Counted from the stretch's first letter, positions 19,901 to 28,522 are shown. The stretch: 64,000 bases of DNA from Sporosarcina sp. E16_8 (GCF_017347095.1 NZ_JADPRZ010000002.1:124001-188000), one strand, 5' to 3'. The notes: generated by a model not told the origin, from the sequence alone. Numbers and translations: made by a program.

Positions 19901-20083
19901 AACTGGGCGAATATCGTATTTTTTCATCACTTTATAAAATGAACGAACGCCATACAATTTTGAGTTAACAATTGCAACAGCTTTAGCCCCTCTCCTTTTC
20001 AGAAGCGGGGCTAGGTAATCAAGTTTATTAATGCCACGTAAAAGATCAGCGCCAGTTACTACTTGCGGATAGACAAGTGTCAA
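17000..20083 (-). CDS. dnaE: DNA polymerase III alpha subunit DnaE
   Basis: Replicative polymerase of the DnaE type, which in Bacillus extends RNA primers and performs part of lagging-strand synthesis. It has 1027 aa. The polymerase core shows GPGRGSSAGSLVAYALGITD and PDIDIDFADNRR with the catalytic Asp residues, then fingers, HhH and an OB domain near the C-terminus (RAYVKMVGLITEIKR). The start is TTG at 20083, 6 bp after GGAGGG; in-frame sequence further upstream overlaps nrnA and has no similarity. The N-terminal PHP domain lacks the usual metal ligands: HxH is replaced by YPQVVT, and the DDH and H..KED parts by NSK and SRYTEKED. Confidence 0.96.
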   Translation of the reverse strand: MTLVYPQVVTGADLLRGINKLDYLAPLLKRRGAKAVAIVNSKLYGVRSFYKVMKKYDIRPVIGLSIFLEIGEGAVVLLYVYAKDDEGYRNLLKMSSAVSVRESETLPLQWLKAYSKGCIVVFPLTDVSWGPILLGNEEMFRRVIKDCDKSSTFIGVARPGGIRHPDEDLIEKIADSTSTPISAVYESRYTEKEDAFAYEVAEAIRTGFKLNDPAKPENHQKAAYLPEEIELAEWFSDRPEWLTIASDIILSCDATLPPSQSLMPVFPVPVGETSTTLLEQNGMTGLQKRLGKVDETYKERLRYEISVISEMGFADYFLIVEDFMRYAKENAILTGPGRGSSAGSLVAYALGITDVDPIKYGLIFERFLNPGRITMPDIDIDFADNRRAEVIDYVAQKYGKTNVAQIITFGTLSAKSVARNVARVFDFSNEEMAYLSKEIPNRHKITLEAAVAESKALQDWIAIDPIRSDWLKAAIRLEGLPRNASTHAAGVILSPVPLVEVVPLQSGADGIYLTQWPMGDVEEQGLLKMDFLGLRNLTLLDRIRSMINYDKGIRLDFERIPLNDEKTFELFRAGDMTGIFQFESDGMRDALRLIRPNKFEDIFAINALYRPGPMDNIPLYSRRKNDKEKITYIHPQLEPVLKETYGVIVYQEQIMEIAVRVAGFTMGEADLLRRAVSKKNRENLEKERTHFTQKAVENGFPENSAIAIYNLIVKFADYGFPKSHAVAYSLISYRLAYLKANEPAYFYAALLSSMTGNNDKAMELMRESEAAGVKILPPSIMYSKYMYTVEKGSIRIGLGAIKGVTPTFYDAIKRARKSGGKWKSLFDMAASVGGDVFTEKAIRPLVKAGALDEFGESRAVLLASIDAAISHALFIRPDDGDDLLSEVLRSVASPKYSPGGTLPRMTLLEYEREVLGFYLSEHPAAEVKKAAGGGFHTITSIDAIPDRAYVKMVGLITEIKRIRTKKGESMAFVTIQDETGQISCTLFPKQYTISENELVEMAIIHVEGTVERRRGKPQILVQQTKNS

Positions 20084-20103
20084 TGCAATCCCTCCGCCTT
20101 TTT

Positions 20104-21039
20104 TTATACACACAATTGTTTTAACTTCGCGATGACTTCGTCCACTTCTTCCCATGAGTGGACAGAAGCACCAGAAGCAAGAGGGTGTCCACCGCCGCCG
20201 TATAGGGCAGCCAAAGTATTGATGACAGGACCTTTCGAGCGCAGTCGAACGCGAATTTGATCCTCTTCTTCTATGAATATGATCCAAGCAACAATTCCTT
20301 GGACGTCACCTAACGCCCCAACGAGTTGAGATGTATCAGATGCAGTTACCCCAAATTGTTCGAGTGTCGCTTTGTCTATTTTAACGAATGCTGCTCCATT
20401 TTCGTCCATTGTAAAGTTTTGGTACATATACCCTTTTAGATGTAGCAATTCCCGCTTAACCTCGTACATCCCCGCAAATAATTCCGGTCGATCAAAATCA
20501 AATTTGATTAGTTCACTTACCGCTTCGAAAGTAGTAGTTGTTGTACTCGGAAACAGAAAACGTCCTGTGTCTCCGACAATTCCCGCAAATAGCAGTCTAG
20601 CCACGTCAGTAGTCATTTTCCATCCATAAGACTGTTTGCCTTCTTCATACAAAAAATAGATCATTTCAGATGTCGAGCTCGCGGAGGTGTTAACCCATTT
20701 GATATCACCGTAAGGATCTGCATCGGGATGATGGTCAATTTTCATAAGCACAGCACCTTCTGTATAATACTCGCTGTCAATTCGACCCGTGTTCCCTGTA
20801 TCAGTAACAATCACAAGAGCTCCTTCATAAAACGACCGCTCGACGTGATCTTGTTGCGCTAGGTAGGTAAGTGATTCTTCGTGTTGGCCCACTGCAAACA
20901 CTTGCTTATTAGGATAGTTTGCTTTTATCAATTCCTTAAGTCCTAATTGTGATCCATATGCATCAGGATCAGGTCTTACATGACGATGAATAATAATTTT
21001 ATCGTACTTTTCAATTGTGTCGATGATTTGTCTTTTCAT
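20104..21039 (-). CDS. nrnA: Bifunctional oligoribonuclease / pAp phosphatase NrnA
   Basis: DHH-family phosphoesterase that degrades nanoRNA (2-5 nt) and dephosphorylates pAp. It has 311 aa when started at the ATG at 21039 (GGGGGAA upstream). Metal-binding motifs: HRHVRPDPDAYGSQLGL, VTDTGNTGR and DHH in MKIDHHPDADPYG. The DHHA1 domain ends with ALYGGGGHPLASGAS. Its stop is 20 bp before the dnaE start, whose RBS lies in the gap. The nrnA-dnaE order matches B. subtilis ytqI-dnaE. Confidence 0.95.
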   Translation of the reverse strand: MKRQIIDTIEKYDKIIIHRHVRPDPDAYGSQLGLKELIKANYPNKQVFAVGQHEESLTYLAQQDHVERSFYEGALVIVTDTGNTGRIDSEYYTEGAVLMKIDHHPDADPYGDIKWVNTSASSTSEMIYFLYEEGKQSYGWKMTTDVARLLFAGIVGDTGRFLFPSTTTTTFEAVSELIKFDFDRPELFAGMYEVKRELLHLKGYMYQNFTMDENGAAFVKIDKATLEQFGVTASDTSQLVGALGDVQGIVAWIIFIEEEDQIRVRLRSKGPVINTLAALYGGGGHPLASGASVHSWEEVDEVIAKLKQLCV

Positions 21040-21131
21040 ATCCGATTCCCCCAAGCTTCGATATATTCAGTTCGCATTCTGCCCCCAAAGCCGCTACAAT
21101 GTAAGAAGTTTGTATGTAATGGAGGGCTTTC

Positions 21132-21452
21132 ATGTTAACGATAAATTTCATATTCGTATTTTTCATCATTGCTTCTGCGGTCTTCTATTTTTACTTTAAG
21201 ACGCGGCAGTTCCGCACTAGATCGCTATTTCCAATTCGCAAAAAAATGTATGCCAGTATGTCTGGTGCCTCTCTTGGCGGTTTGCTGTTGTTTTTCGGAC
21301 TCAATCAGCTGATGCTCTTTGACGGTATCACTACGTATATTATTGCTGCCTTATTTATCTTATTCGGGGCTTATGTAGGCATTTTCAATTTCAAGGCCTA
21401 CAAACATTACAGAAGCTTTGTAGATGAAGAAACAAAGTTGAACGACAACTGA
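21132..21452 (+). CDS. ytpI: YtpI-like membrane protein
   Basis: Small integral membrane protein, 106 aa, with three hydrophobic segments (about 4-22, 45-64 and 68-88) and a charged C-terminal tail (KAYKHYRSFVDEE). It belongs with the YtpI family by sequence style and by position between nrnA and ytoI. Function unknown. GGAGGG lies 7 bp before the ATG. Its own terminator begins in the stop codon. Confidence 0.8.
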   Translation: MLTINFIFVFFIIASAVFYFYFKTRQFRTRSLFPIRKKMYASMSGASLGGLLLFFGLNQLMLFDGITTYIIAALFILFGAYVGIFNFKAYKHYRSFVDEETKLNDN

Positions 21453-21477
21453 TGCGCAAGTGTGCATCAGTTTTTTT
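21449..21477 (+). terminator. Terminator of ytpI
   Basis: CTGATGC and GCATCAG arms with loop GCAAGTGT followed by seven T. The left arm includes the TGA stop. Confidence 0.85.
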
Positions 21478-21690
21478 GTCTAGTCTACATGCGCCAGCCC
21501 CTCCAGTCGCTTCAGTTTTGCTGATAAAGGAAAAGAACGCCTGTATCTTCAAGCCTTTTAGCAGGGAGGGATTGAACTTCATCCCTCCTACTTGTCGGGG
21601 CTATCCCGCGCATTTCGCTTAGGCCCACATGAAGTCTGTCATGCAGTAGTTGCAACAGGACGTTGCGATTTTCGACTGCGTTCTTTAATT
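21478..21690 (+). repeat. Mosaic repeat family A, diverged copy
   Basis: Starts GTCTAGTCTACATGCGCCAG, contains hairpin GGAGGGAT/ATCCCTCC with loop TGAACTTC (21565-21588), and later GTTGCAACAGGACGTTGCGATTTTCGACTGC-like text that recurs at 44640 and 59825. Fills the gap between converging ytpI and ytoI. Confidence 0.6.
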
Positions 21691-22996
21691 ACCGTTCAAA
21701 TAGTTGATACATAATCATAGCCTTTGCAACTAGGTCACCTTCGGTTTGTATGTCGAAATCGACTTTTACAAACCTTCTACTCATATGTAATATCTTTGGA
21801 ATAACGACAACTACACTTCCAAGTTCAACATTCTTAATAAAATACAGCGACATGTTTTCAGGGACACTTTCCCCGCGTTTCCGCATTTTTATGGCCCTGT
21901 TGCCCGCTTCAGTTAAAAGGGTGGTCAATGCTCCATATGACAAAGAACCAAACTGATTCGTCATCTGAGGGATGACTGTAAATTCAACAGTATGCGGTTG
22001 CTCTGGAATGGTTTTCATCTGACCTTTAACAATATCATCAATTGTTTCGCCTTGCTGTGGTTGACGCTGGGTCATTTGAAGTGCCTTTAACACATCCTGA
22101 CGACTAATAATTCCAGCAAGCAACCCTGCATCCGAAACAACCGGCAACAAATCAATACCTTCCCAAATCATACTATGACCGGCCGAAGCAACAGATGTTT
22201 TCCCCGCAACTGTTATCGGATGACGTGTCATTACTTTTTCAATCAATTCATCATCCTTTTTACCGATTGCGTCACGTGAAGTAATTACACCAACAAGTTT
22301 CCCCTTTTTCTCTACAACTGGATAACCAGTATGAGACGTCCTATCGTTTACCTCATGAAAATGAGTGACCTGATCCTTCACTGAAAGTGTAATCGTATCA
22401 GCAAGTGGGGTCAAAATATCTTCCACCAGTAAAATTTCTTTTTCAATCAACTGATCATAGATTGCCCTATTCAACATCGTCGCAACGGTAAATGTGTCAT
22501 AACTTGTCGAAATAACTGGGAGTTCCAATTCATCCGCTAACTTCTTCACTTCATCGGATGCGTCAAATCCTCCAGTTACTAGCACTGCAGCCCCTGCAAG
22601 AAGCGCCGTTTCATGCGCTTTCAATCTATTTCCGACAATCAAAAGACTTCCCGCGTCAATGTAGCGCATCATGTCATCTAATTGCATTGCACCTATAACG
22701 AATTTCGTCAACGTCTTATGCAATCCGCCACGGCCTCCAATCACTAGCCCGTCGACAATGTTAAGCACTTCTGCAAATGTAAGACGTTCAATATTCTCTT
22801 TCTTTTTCTTTTCAATCCGGATTGTTCCTACACGTTCAATCGTATTGACGAGTTTCTGATTTTCCGCCTCTTTGATGGCCCGGTAAGCAGTCCCTTCGCT
22901 GACAGACAGCGCCTTTGCTACTTGGCGGACCGAAATTTTCTCACCGACGGCTAGCCCCTCGATATAACGGAGTATCAATTCATGTTTTGTCGCCAT
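21689..22996 (-). CDS. ytoI: YtoI-like regulator with HTH, DRTGG, CBS and hot-dog domains
   Basis: 435 aa, cytosolic. Domain order: N-terminal HTH (about 1-55; VRQVAKALSVSEGTAYRAIKEAE), a DRTGG domain (about 70-185), two CBS domains (about 200-310; GYPVVEKKGKLVGVITSRDAI and DLLPVVSDAGLLAGIISRQD) and a C-terminal hot-dog domain (about 330-435). CBS pairs usually bind adenine nucleotides, so this looks like a nucleotide- or acyl-sensing regulator. Targets are unknown. It converges with ytpI, the gene order of B. subtilis ytoI-ytpI-ytqI. Confidence 0.85.
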   Translation of the reverse strand: MATKHELILRYIEGLAVGEKISVRQVAKALSVSEGTAYRAIKEAENQKLVNTIERVGTIRIEKKKKENIERLTFAEVLNIVDGLVIGGRGGLHKTLTKFVIGAMQLDDMMRYIDAGSLLIVGNRLKAHETALLAGAAVLVTGGFDASDEVKKLADELELPVISTSYDTFTVATMLNRAIYDQLIEKEILLVEDILTPLADTITLSVKDQVTHFHEVNDRTSHTGYPVVEKKGKLVGVITSRDAIGKKDDELIEKVMTRHPITVAGKTSVASAGHSMIWEGIDLLPVVSDAGLLAGIISRQDVLKALQMTQRQPQQGETIDDIVKGQMKTIPEQPHTVEFTVIPQMTNQFGSLSYGALTTLLTEAGNRAIKMRKRGESVPENMSLYFIKNVELGSVVVVIPKILHMSRRFVKVDFDIQTEGDLVAKAMIMYQLFER

Positions 22997-23120
22997 GTCT
23001 TCACCTTTTTCTCTATCATAACCTTAAGGACATTCTACCACAAAAGGCTTAATAAAAGCGCTAAACGGGCGACTGAACGCAATAGATAAGATCTATGAAA
23101 AGAACTTTCGTATAGCACTT

Positions 23121-23801
23121 TTATAATTCTAAGGTTTCCCCAATCTCCATTATCTTCACTTCATGCCCTTCTGCAAGCGCCTTAAATGTTTCGGGGTCCT
23201 GCTCAATTGGTGGGAATGTATTGAAATGAATTGGTACAGTTAGTTTAGGATTGAGCAACTCGACTGCGTATGCAGCATCTTCGGGGCCCATCGTAAAATT
23301 ATCACCGATTGGAACAAATGCGACATCGATTGGATGACGTTTACCGATCATCTCCATATCACCGAAAATAGCTGTGTCCCCAGCATGATAAATTGTTTTC
23401 TCTTCCGCCATTACTAAAATACCCGCGGGCATACCCGTATAAATAATTTCATTGGTCTCTGTCGTGTATGAGGAACTATGAAACGCTTGGGTATATTTCA
23501 CTGTACCGAATTCAAATTTGTAGGCACCTCCAATATTCATGCCATGTGTGCGTATCCCCTGCCACCCCAAGTAAACGGCAAGCTCATTTGGGGCTATGAC
23601 TAATGCATCGCTAGCCTTTGCAATTGCCACCGTATCCCCTACATGATCATTATGTCCATGTGTCAATAAGATAATATCCGGTTTTTCGTTTCCAACTTCA
23701 AGATCCGTAAGCTTATTTCCCGTAATGAACGGATCAATGAGTATTGTATAGTTACCTGTTTTTATTTTTACAATCGAATGACCATGGTATGAAATTTGCA
23801 T
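23121..23801 (-). CDS. ytkL: UPF0173 metal-dependent hydrolase (YtkL-like)
   Basis: Metallo-beta-lactamase-fold hydrolase, 226 aa. Metal ligands: [10 protein letters not shown] (HxHxDH), His in YTQAFHSSS, Asp in [13 protein letters not shown] and a final His in [11 protein letters not shown]. The substrate is unknown. RBS GGAGGAG precedes the ATG. It diverges from the M24 peptidase gene. Confidence 0.9.
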   Translation of the reverse strand: MQISYHGHSIVKIKTGNYTILIDPFITGNKLTDLEVGNEKPDIILLTHGHNDHVGDTVAIAKASDALVIAPNELAVYLGWQGIRTHGMNIGGAYKFEFGTVKYTQAFHSSSYTTETNEIIYTGMPAGILVMAEEKTIYHAGDTAIFGDMEMIGKRHPIDVAFVPIGDNFTMGPEDAAYAVELLNPKLTVPIHFNTFPPIEQDPETFKALAEGHEVKIMEIGETLEL

Positions 23802-23904
23802 TTAATAATCTCCTCCATTTTTTTATCTTATTCAATTTTCGTTATTCAACCTGTAAACCCTCTTTTTTGTTATGATAGAAGTATTCTTAGAGGAGGTCAT
23901 TAAA

Positions 23905-25002
23905 TTGAGTAAAGTTAAAGAAATACAACAATTTTTACAGAAAGAAAACCTTGACGCAGCATTTATTACTACACCAGATAATGTGTTTTACGTAACGGGA
24001 TTCCACAGCGACCCGCATGAACGTCTTCTTGGCGTAATGGTATTTAAAGATGCAGAGCCTTTTGTTATTTGCCCCTTGATGGAAGTACCTGACGTAAAAA
24101 CAGCTGGTTGGTCTTTTGATGCCGTTGGACATGAAGATACAGATGATGCTTGGGAAATCGTTATGGAGGCTGTCCGTAAACGTGGTGAACTCCCTACTTC
24201 AATCGCAATTGAGAAATCGCATTTGACAGTGGAGCGACTAGAACGGATGAATCACCTATTTGCAGGTGCTAAATTCGTTCGCCTTGACGAACAGCTTAAC
24301 GGTATGCGTAACATCAAAAGCGAAGATGAACTAAACAATTTACGTAAAGCCGCCGAACTGGCTGATTACGCAATTGAAGTTGGTTGCAGGGAAATCGCTG
24401 AAGGAAAAACTGAACTTGAGATTCTTATGGCAATTGAGTTTGAAATGAAGAAAAAAGGCGTTCAGAAAATGTCGTTCGATACGATGGTTCTTTCTGGTCC
24501 GAAAACGGCTTCTCCACACGGTACACCTGGAGATCGTAAAATCCAAAAAGGCGACTTCATCCTCTTTGACCTGGGCGTCGTTTATAATGGCTACTGTTCA
24601 GATATTACACGTACAGTCGCGTTCGGTGAACCTACGGATGCAATGCGCGAAATTTATGAAACGGTAAGAAAAGCGGAGCAGGCTGCTGTTGATTTGGTCC
24701 GTCCCGGCGTCAAGGCTATGGAAATTGATAAAGCTGCGCGTGATGTAATTGATCAAGCGGGTTACGGTGAATACTTCACGCACCGTATCGGTCACGGACT
24801 TGGAATTTCAGTTCACGAGTTCCCATCCATGACTGGTACAAACGAATTTGCTCTTGTGGAAGGAATGGTCTTCACCATCGAGCCTGGTATTTATAATCCT
24901 GCAGTCACGGGTGTACGGATTGAAGATGATGTTGTCGTTACAGCTGATGGCGTCGAAGTATTGACCAAGTTCCCTAAAGAATTGCAGATTATTCAACCGT
25001 AA
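23905..25002 (+). CDS. M24 family Xaa-Pro dipeptidase/aminopeptidase
   Basis: Metallopeptidase cleaving peptides with proline in second position, 365 aa. It has a creatinase-like N-terminal domain (about 1-125) and a pita-bread catalytic domain with all five metal ligands: two Asp in FDLGVVYNGYCSDITRT, His in HRIGHGLGISVHE, Glu in FTIEPGIY and Glu in GVRIEDDVVVT. The start is TTG at 23905, 7 bp after GAGGAGG. An upstream ATG would place the RBS inside the gene. Likely cytosolic, used in peptide turnover. Confidence 0.92.
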   Translation: MSKVKEIQQFLQKENLDAAFITTPDNVFYVTGFHSDPHERLLGVMVFKDAEPFVICPLMEVPDVKTAGWSFDAVGHEDTDDAWEIVMEAVRKRGELPTSIAIEKSHLTVERLERMNHLFAGAKFVRLDEQLNGMRNIKSEDELNNLRKAAELADYAIEVGCREIAEGKTELEILMAIEFEMKKKGVQKMSFDTMVLSGPKTASPHGTPGDRKIQKGDFILFDLGVVYNGYCSDITRTVAFGEPTDAMREIYETVRKAEQAAVDLVRPGVKAMEIDKAARDVIDQAGYGEYFTHRIGHGLGISVHEFPSMTGTNEFALVEGMVFTIEPGIYNPAVTGVRIEDDVVVTADGVEVLTKFPKELQIIQP

Positions 25003-25200
25003 TGAACAAATGCGCAAGCGGCTGTAACAGATGAACGCAGCCTAAGTTCGCCGCGTCCTGTGACAATAAGGAGGGATTGCAGTTCAATCCCTCCTGGCTT
25101 CATCCATATCCTGTGTGCATCCGAGCCTTTAGACGCTGGAGACTGGACGCGTAATCTCTATGTTGCTGCTTATCCACAGTTCGTGATTTTAAAGTTTCCT
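25003..25200 (-). repeat. Mosaic repeat family A, inverted copy
   Basis: Read on the minus strand this has the same parts as the copies at 44455, 54475 and 59690. On the plus strand: GCGCAAGCGGCTGTAACAG, ATGAACGCAGCCTAAGT, hairpin GGAGGGATT/AATCCCTCC with loop GCAGTTC (25070-25094), then CCGAGCCTTTAGACGCTGG and AATCTCTATGTT, TTATCCACAGT. The copy at 27303 shares all these blocks and also lies directly after a stop codon. Confidence 0.75.
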
Positions 25201-25209
25201 AAACTACGG

Positions 25210-25251
25210 AAAAAGGCTGTCCACACTCTAACAAGTGTGGACAGCCTTTTT
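25210..25251. terminator. Bidirectional terminator between the M24 peptidase and ald
   Basis: AAAAAGGCTGTCCACACT and its exact complement, 18-bp arms, loop CTAACA, A-run and T-run on the two sides. Confidence 0.9.
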
Positions 25252-25287
25252 ATATCTGCAGGAACTTTTGCTGATTCTAGTTAAATA

Positions 25288-26406
25288 TTATTGATTCAAT
25301 AGGGTTTCAGCGGATACATATTCAACACCTTGAGCATCTGCTACAGCTTTATATGTAACATGCCCTTCCATTGTGTTGATACCTTTTTGAAGAGGAACAT
25401 TGTCCAAACAAGCTTGTTTGTAGCCTTTGTTCGCAATTTGAAGTGCGTAAGGAACTGTAACGTTCGTTAATGCAGTTGTTGAAGTTTGTGGAACCGCACC
25501 TGGCATATTCGCTACCGCATAGTGAACAACACCATGTTTAACATAAGTTGGCTCATCATGAGTCGTTACACGATCCGATGTTGCAAAAATACCACCTTGA
25601 TCGATTGCGATGTCTACAAGAACAGATCCTGGTTTCATTGATTTAACCATCTCTTCTGAGACCAGTTTCGGTGCTCTCGCTCCAGGGATCAAAACAGCCC
25701 CGATAACAAGGTCCGCATTTTTCACCGACTCAGCAATGTTGAATGGATTTGAAACAAGTGTCTGTATATCATTGCCGAAGATTTCGTCTAATTGACGCAG
25801 ACGATCGACTGACAAGTCAAGAACTGTTACTTTCGCACCCATTCCAACTGCAATACGAGCAGCATTTGTTCCAGCTTGTCCACCACCAATAACAGTTACG
25901 TGACCGCGTGAAACGCCCGGCACGCCACTCAATAGAATACCTTTACCGCCATTTGTTTGTTGTAAATATTGTGCACCGATTTGTGTAGCCATACGCCCTG
26001 CAACTTCACTCATAGGAGCCAGAAGAGGCAACGAGTTGTTTGGAAGCTGTACTGTTTCGTAAGCAATCCCTACAACTTTATTGTCAAGAAGTGCTTTTGT
26101 CAATTCCACTTCAGGAGCAAGATGCAAATAAGTGAACAAGATAAGCCCTTCACTGAAATGACCATACTCAGCAGAAACTGGTTCCTTTACTTTCATAACC
26201 ATATTTACATTCCATGCTTCTTCTGCAGTTGCAACGATTTTAGCTCCAGCTTTAGTGTAATCCTCGTCCGTAAAACTTGAACCTAGACCCGCACCTTTTT
26301 CAATGATAACTTCATGACCTGCTGACTTTAAGTTAAAGACGCCTGCAGGTGTCATAGCGACACGGTTTTCGTTGTTTTTCACTTCTTTTGGGACACCAAT
26401 AATCAT
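25288..26406 (-). CDS. ald: Alanine dehydrogenase
   Basis: NAD-dependent oxidative deamination of L-alanine to pyruvate, important for using alanine during growth and sporulation in Bacillus. It has 372 aa, a normal length. Start [20 protein letters not shown]; Lys in MVMKVKEP and His in FTYLHLAPE are the catalytic pair; the NAD-binding fold is [28 protein letters not shown] precedes the ATG. Single gene with a terminator at its end and a repeat element just upstream of its promoter region. Confidence 0.97.
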   Translation of the reverse strand: MIIGVPKEVKNNENRVAMTPAGVFNLKSAGHEVIIEKGAGLGSSFTDEDYTKAGAKIVATAEEAWNVNMVMKVKEPVSAEYGHFSEGLILFTYLHLAPEVELTKALLDNKVVGIAYETVQLPNNSLPLLAPMSEVAGRMATQIGAQYLQQTNGGKGILLSGVPGVSRGHVTVIGGGQAGTNAARIAVGMGAKVTVLDLSVDRLRQLDEIFGNDIQTLVSNPFNIAESVKNADLVIGAVLIPGARAPKLVSEEMVKSMKPGSVLVDIAIDQGGIFATSDRVTTHDEPTYVKHGVVHYAVANMPGAVPQTSTTALTNVTVPYALQIANKGYKQACLDNVPLQKGINTMEGHVTYKAVADAQGVEYVSAETLLNQ

Positions 26407-26464
26407 TGCAATTCCTCCTAGAGATAACGTTTAGTTAGTTGGCCATTTGAAAAAGTTAATCTTC

Positions 26465-26610
26465 AATCAGGAGGTCTTAATCCCCCACTGATTGTTGGTT
26501 TAACCATTGGGGCTTTTACGAGCAGTTGCCCCCCCACTAATCCTTCTCATTTCCTCGAAGACTTGAAGTGGGGGTCTTACTGCTCGTTAATGCGGTATAA
26601 GTTTTCATCC
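26465..26610 (-). repeat. ~135-bp structured repeat (copy 2, inverted relative to 10261)
   Basis: Its reverse complement starts CCGCATTAACGAGCAGTAAG, then ACCCCCACTTCAAGTCTTC, AGTGGGGGGGCAACTGCTCG, TAAAAGCCCC, AATGGTT and CAATCAGTGGGGG...CCTCCTGATTG, the same order as at 10261-10412. The GRRCAG/CTGYYC arms covary (GGACAG with CTGCCC, GAGCAG with CTGCTC). It fills the gap between divergent ald and the usp gene. Confidence 0.75.
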
Positions 26611-26852
26611 GGACCAATCTATTTTTAATATTATCAGATAGTAAGGGTTTTTGCTGTACTTTATCAATTCGCAGAATATTCTATTTGGTATAAGTCTTAT
26701 TATTCGCCATATTTTTTAAACCTTTATTCAAAAGCGTAACAATTTTGTCGAAATTAAAACTATTCATTACTTTATTTTTTTATTCTAAAAGGTTTTTCTC
26801 CCTTTCTTATAGAAGTAAGTAAGTATACCAATCTAAGGATGGAGTGAGTTAA

Positions 26853-27302
26853 ATGACATTAGTATACAAACAAATTCTTGTTGCTGTCGACGGATCAAAA
26901 GAATCAGAGTGGGCTTTCAAAAAAGCGGTGGCAATTGCTGATAGAAACGAAGCTACGTTAAATTTAATTAACATCATCGACACACGCTCGTATGCTGCAG
27001 TTGAGGCTTATGATCGGTCGATTGCCGAGAGAGCACAGAAGTTCGCAGAAGAATTGTTAAACAACTACAAATTGGAAGCCGAGAAAGCTGGCTTGCAGCA
27101 CGTCAATGTCATGGTAGAATACGGGTCACCAAAAACAATGATTTCTAAAGACATTTCAAAAAGACTAGTTGCAGACCTTATCATTTGTGGCGCAACTGGA
27201 TTGAATGCGGTCGAACGTTTCCTAATCGGTAGTGTATCCGAAAACATCGTCCGCTCCGCAAAATGTGACGTCCTTGTCATTCGTACACCTGAAGCATTAT
27301 AA
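26853..27302 (+). CDS. Universal stress protein (UspA family)
   Basis: 149-aa single Usp domain: start QILVAVDGSKESEWAFKKAV, and the ATP-binding signature G-x2-G-x9-G-S as GATGLNAVERFLIGS near the C-terminus. It is therefore the nucleotide-binding type. Role in stress survival is inferred from the family. GGAGTGAG lies before the ATG. A single gene followed at once by a family A repeat. Confidence 0.92.
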   Translation: MTLVYKQILVAVDGSKESEWAFKKAVAIADRNEATLNLINIIDTRSYAAVEAYDRSIAERAQKFAEELLNNYKLEAEKAGLQHVNVMVEYGSPKTMISKDISKRLVADLIICGATGLNAVERFLIGSVSENIVRSAKCDVLVIRTPEAL

Positions 27303-27500
27303 GAACAAAAGCGCAAGCGCCTGCAACAGATGAACGCAGCCTAAGTACGCTGCGTCCTACGGTAATAAAGAGGGATGCGGTTTTAATCCCTCTCAGCTGC
27401 GTGCCCCACATCCTGTGAGCCTCCGAGCCTCTAGGTGCTGGTGTCTGAACGTGAAATCTCTATGTTACATTTTATCCACAGTATGAGTTTTATAGATCCC
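27303..27500 (-). repeat. Mosaic repeat family A, inverted copy
   Basis: Plus-strand blocks AAAGCGCAAGCGCCTGCAAC, ATGAACGCAGCCTAAGT, hairpin AGAGGGAT/ATCCCTCT (27369-27393), CCTCCGAGCCTCTAGGTGCTGG, AATCTCTATGTTAC and TTATCCACAGTATGAG match the copy at 25003-25200 in order. Confidence 0.75.
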
Positions 27501-27580
27501 TAGGTAATAATAAAAAAAGTAGCCAATTATTTCCCTAATCCGTTCAGTTGAGTGGTACAAAACACAAATTAAAGCACGAA

Positions 27581-27616
27581 AAAGACCGCTAATTCTCATA
27601 TGAATTAGCGGTCTTT
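27581..27616. terminator. Perfect 15-bp hairpin in a gene-free stretch
   Basis: AAAGACCGCTAATTC and its complement with loop TCATAT. No gene ends close by except the usp gene 280 bp upstream. A short 23-codon frame with an RBS (27780-27851) follows but is not convincing. Confidence 0.6.
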
Positions 27617-27850
27617 GAAATTCCTATACATCAATGTTACAAACAAATCGCACATACTCTAACAATTGAATTGACAGATGAATTAAACGACCTACAAAAA
27701 TTATTGTAAGGTGACATTTTCGTGTCAAAACCAACTCTAATTCAGTGGTTAATTTGAAGGGAAATGGAGAGGGAAAAGATGAGATTTATTCAACCAAAAA
27801 ATGCAGAAGGTATAAAACAACTTTCATTTTTATCGAAAGTGACCTGTTAG

Positions 27851-27882
27851 AAAAGTATCTTGCCTCAAGCCAAGATACTTTT
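27851..27882 (-). terminator. Terminator of the signal-peptidase-like gene
   Basis: AAAAGTATCTTG and CAAGATACTTTT arms, loop CCTCAAGC, touching the stop codon of the minus-strand gene. Confidence 0.75.
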
Positions 27883-28522
27883 ATGATTCATTTTTATTAT
27901 AACCTAAAACTTGCCCCTCCACGCTATCTAGCGGTAATACCCCGAACTCTCTACTGTCCGTCCCTCTCCACCATTGGTCCACTAAAACAAATACTGTGTC
28001 TTCTACCACTTTTACGGGGTCCATATTAGTCGCAAAATATTCCTTAGCAGATTCTATATTCACACTTTCGAGAGTGTCCTTTCTATTAAAATATGCTTCT
28101 TCTTCCATTCCCAATATAGTTGCTTTAGCATAAAAAGCATCTACTATTTTGTCATCAATAAAAACTTGCCCTTCTTTTATTTCAACAGTTTCACCTGGTA
28201 AACCAACTACCCTTCCAATATAATATTCAGGCGACTGAGGGTAACGCTTAAGGACAGCCACAGGTGTTTTATAGTAAATTACATCCCCGCGATTCACATC
28301 CAAATAACTAAGCTCCACAACCAATTCACTATGAGCGAATGTGTCATAATCGTGGTTCCCCCTGTCCATTGCATCCGAACTCCATTCTATTAATGCAGTG
28401 TTTTCAGTAGTTTCGACCACCATGACTTCTGGTTTTGTATTTTCATCCTTTATTGTCTCCGCTGAACAAGATGCTAAGAAAAGAATAATCACCACTATAC
28501 TTATTTTTTTCAAATCCACCAT
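27881..28522 (-). CDS. Signal-peptidase-I-like lipoprotein, probably inactive
   Basis: 213 aa. A hydrophobic N-terminus ends in lipobox LASC (Cys19), so it should be a surface lipoprotein. The S26 fold is recognisable: NRGDVIYYKTP, then IGRVVGLPGETVEIKEGQVFIDDK, and a C-terminal DSREFGVLPLDSVEGQVLG. However the position of the catalytic Ser (usual SxSMxPT) reads SSDAMDRG, with Ala, and the general-base Lys (usual KRVVGLPGD) is Gly. It therefore looks like a pseudo-enzyme. Related lipoproteins with a MDRGNHDY motif occur in other Bacillales as far as I recall. Monocistronic with its own terminator. Confidence 0.8.
   Translation of the reverse strand: MVDLKKISIVVIILFLASCSAETIKDENTKPEVMVVETTENTALIEWSSDAMDRGNHDYDTFAHSELVVELSYLDVNRGDVIYYKTPVAVLKRYPQSPEYYIGRVVGLPGETVEIKEGQVFIDDKIVDAFYAKATILGMEEEAYFNRKDTLESVNIESAKEYFATNMDPVKVVEDTVFVLVDQWWRGTDSREFGVLPLDSVEGQVLGYNKNES

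Noticed and set aside
27745..28029. 94-codon plus-strand frame
   Set aside because: Overlaps the end of the well-supported signal-peptidase-like gene and its terminator on the other strand; no family features.
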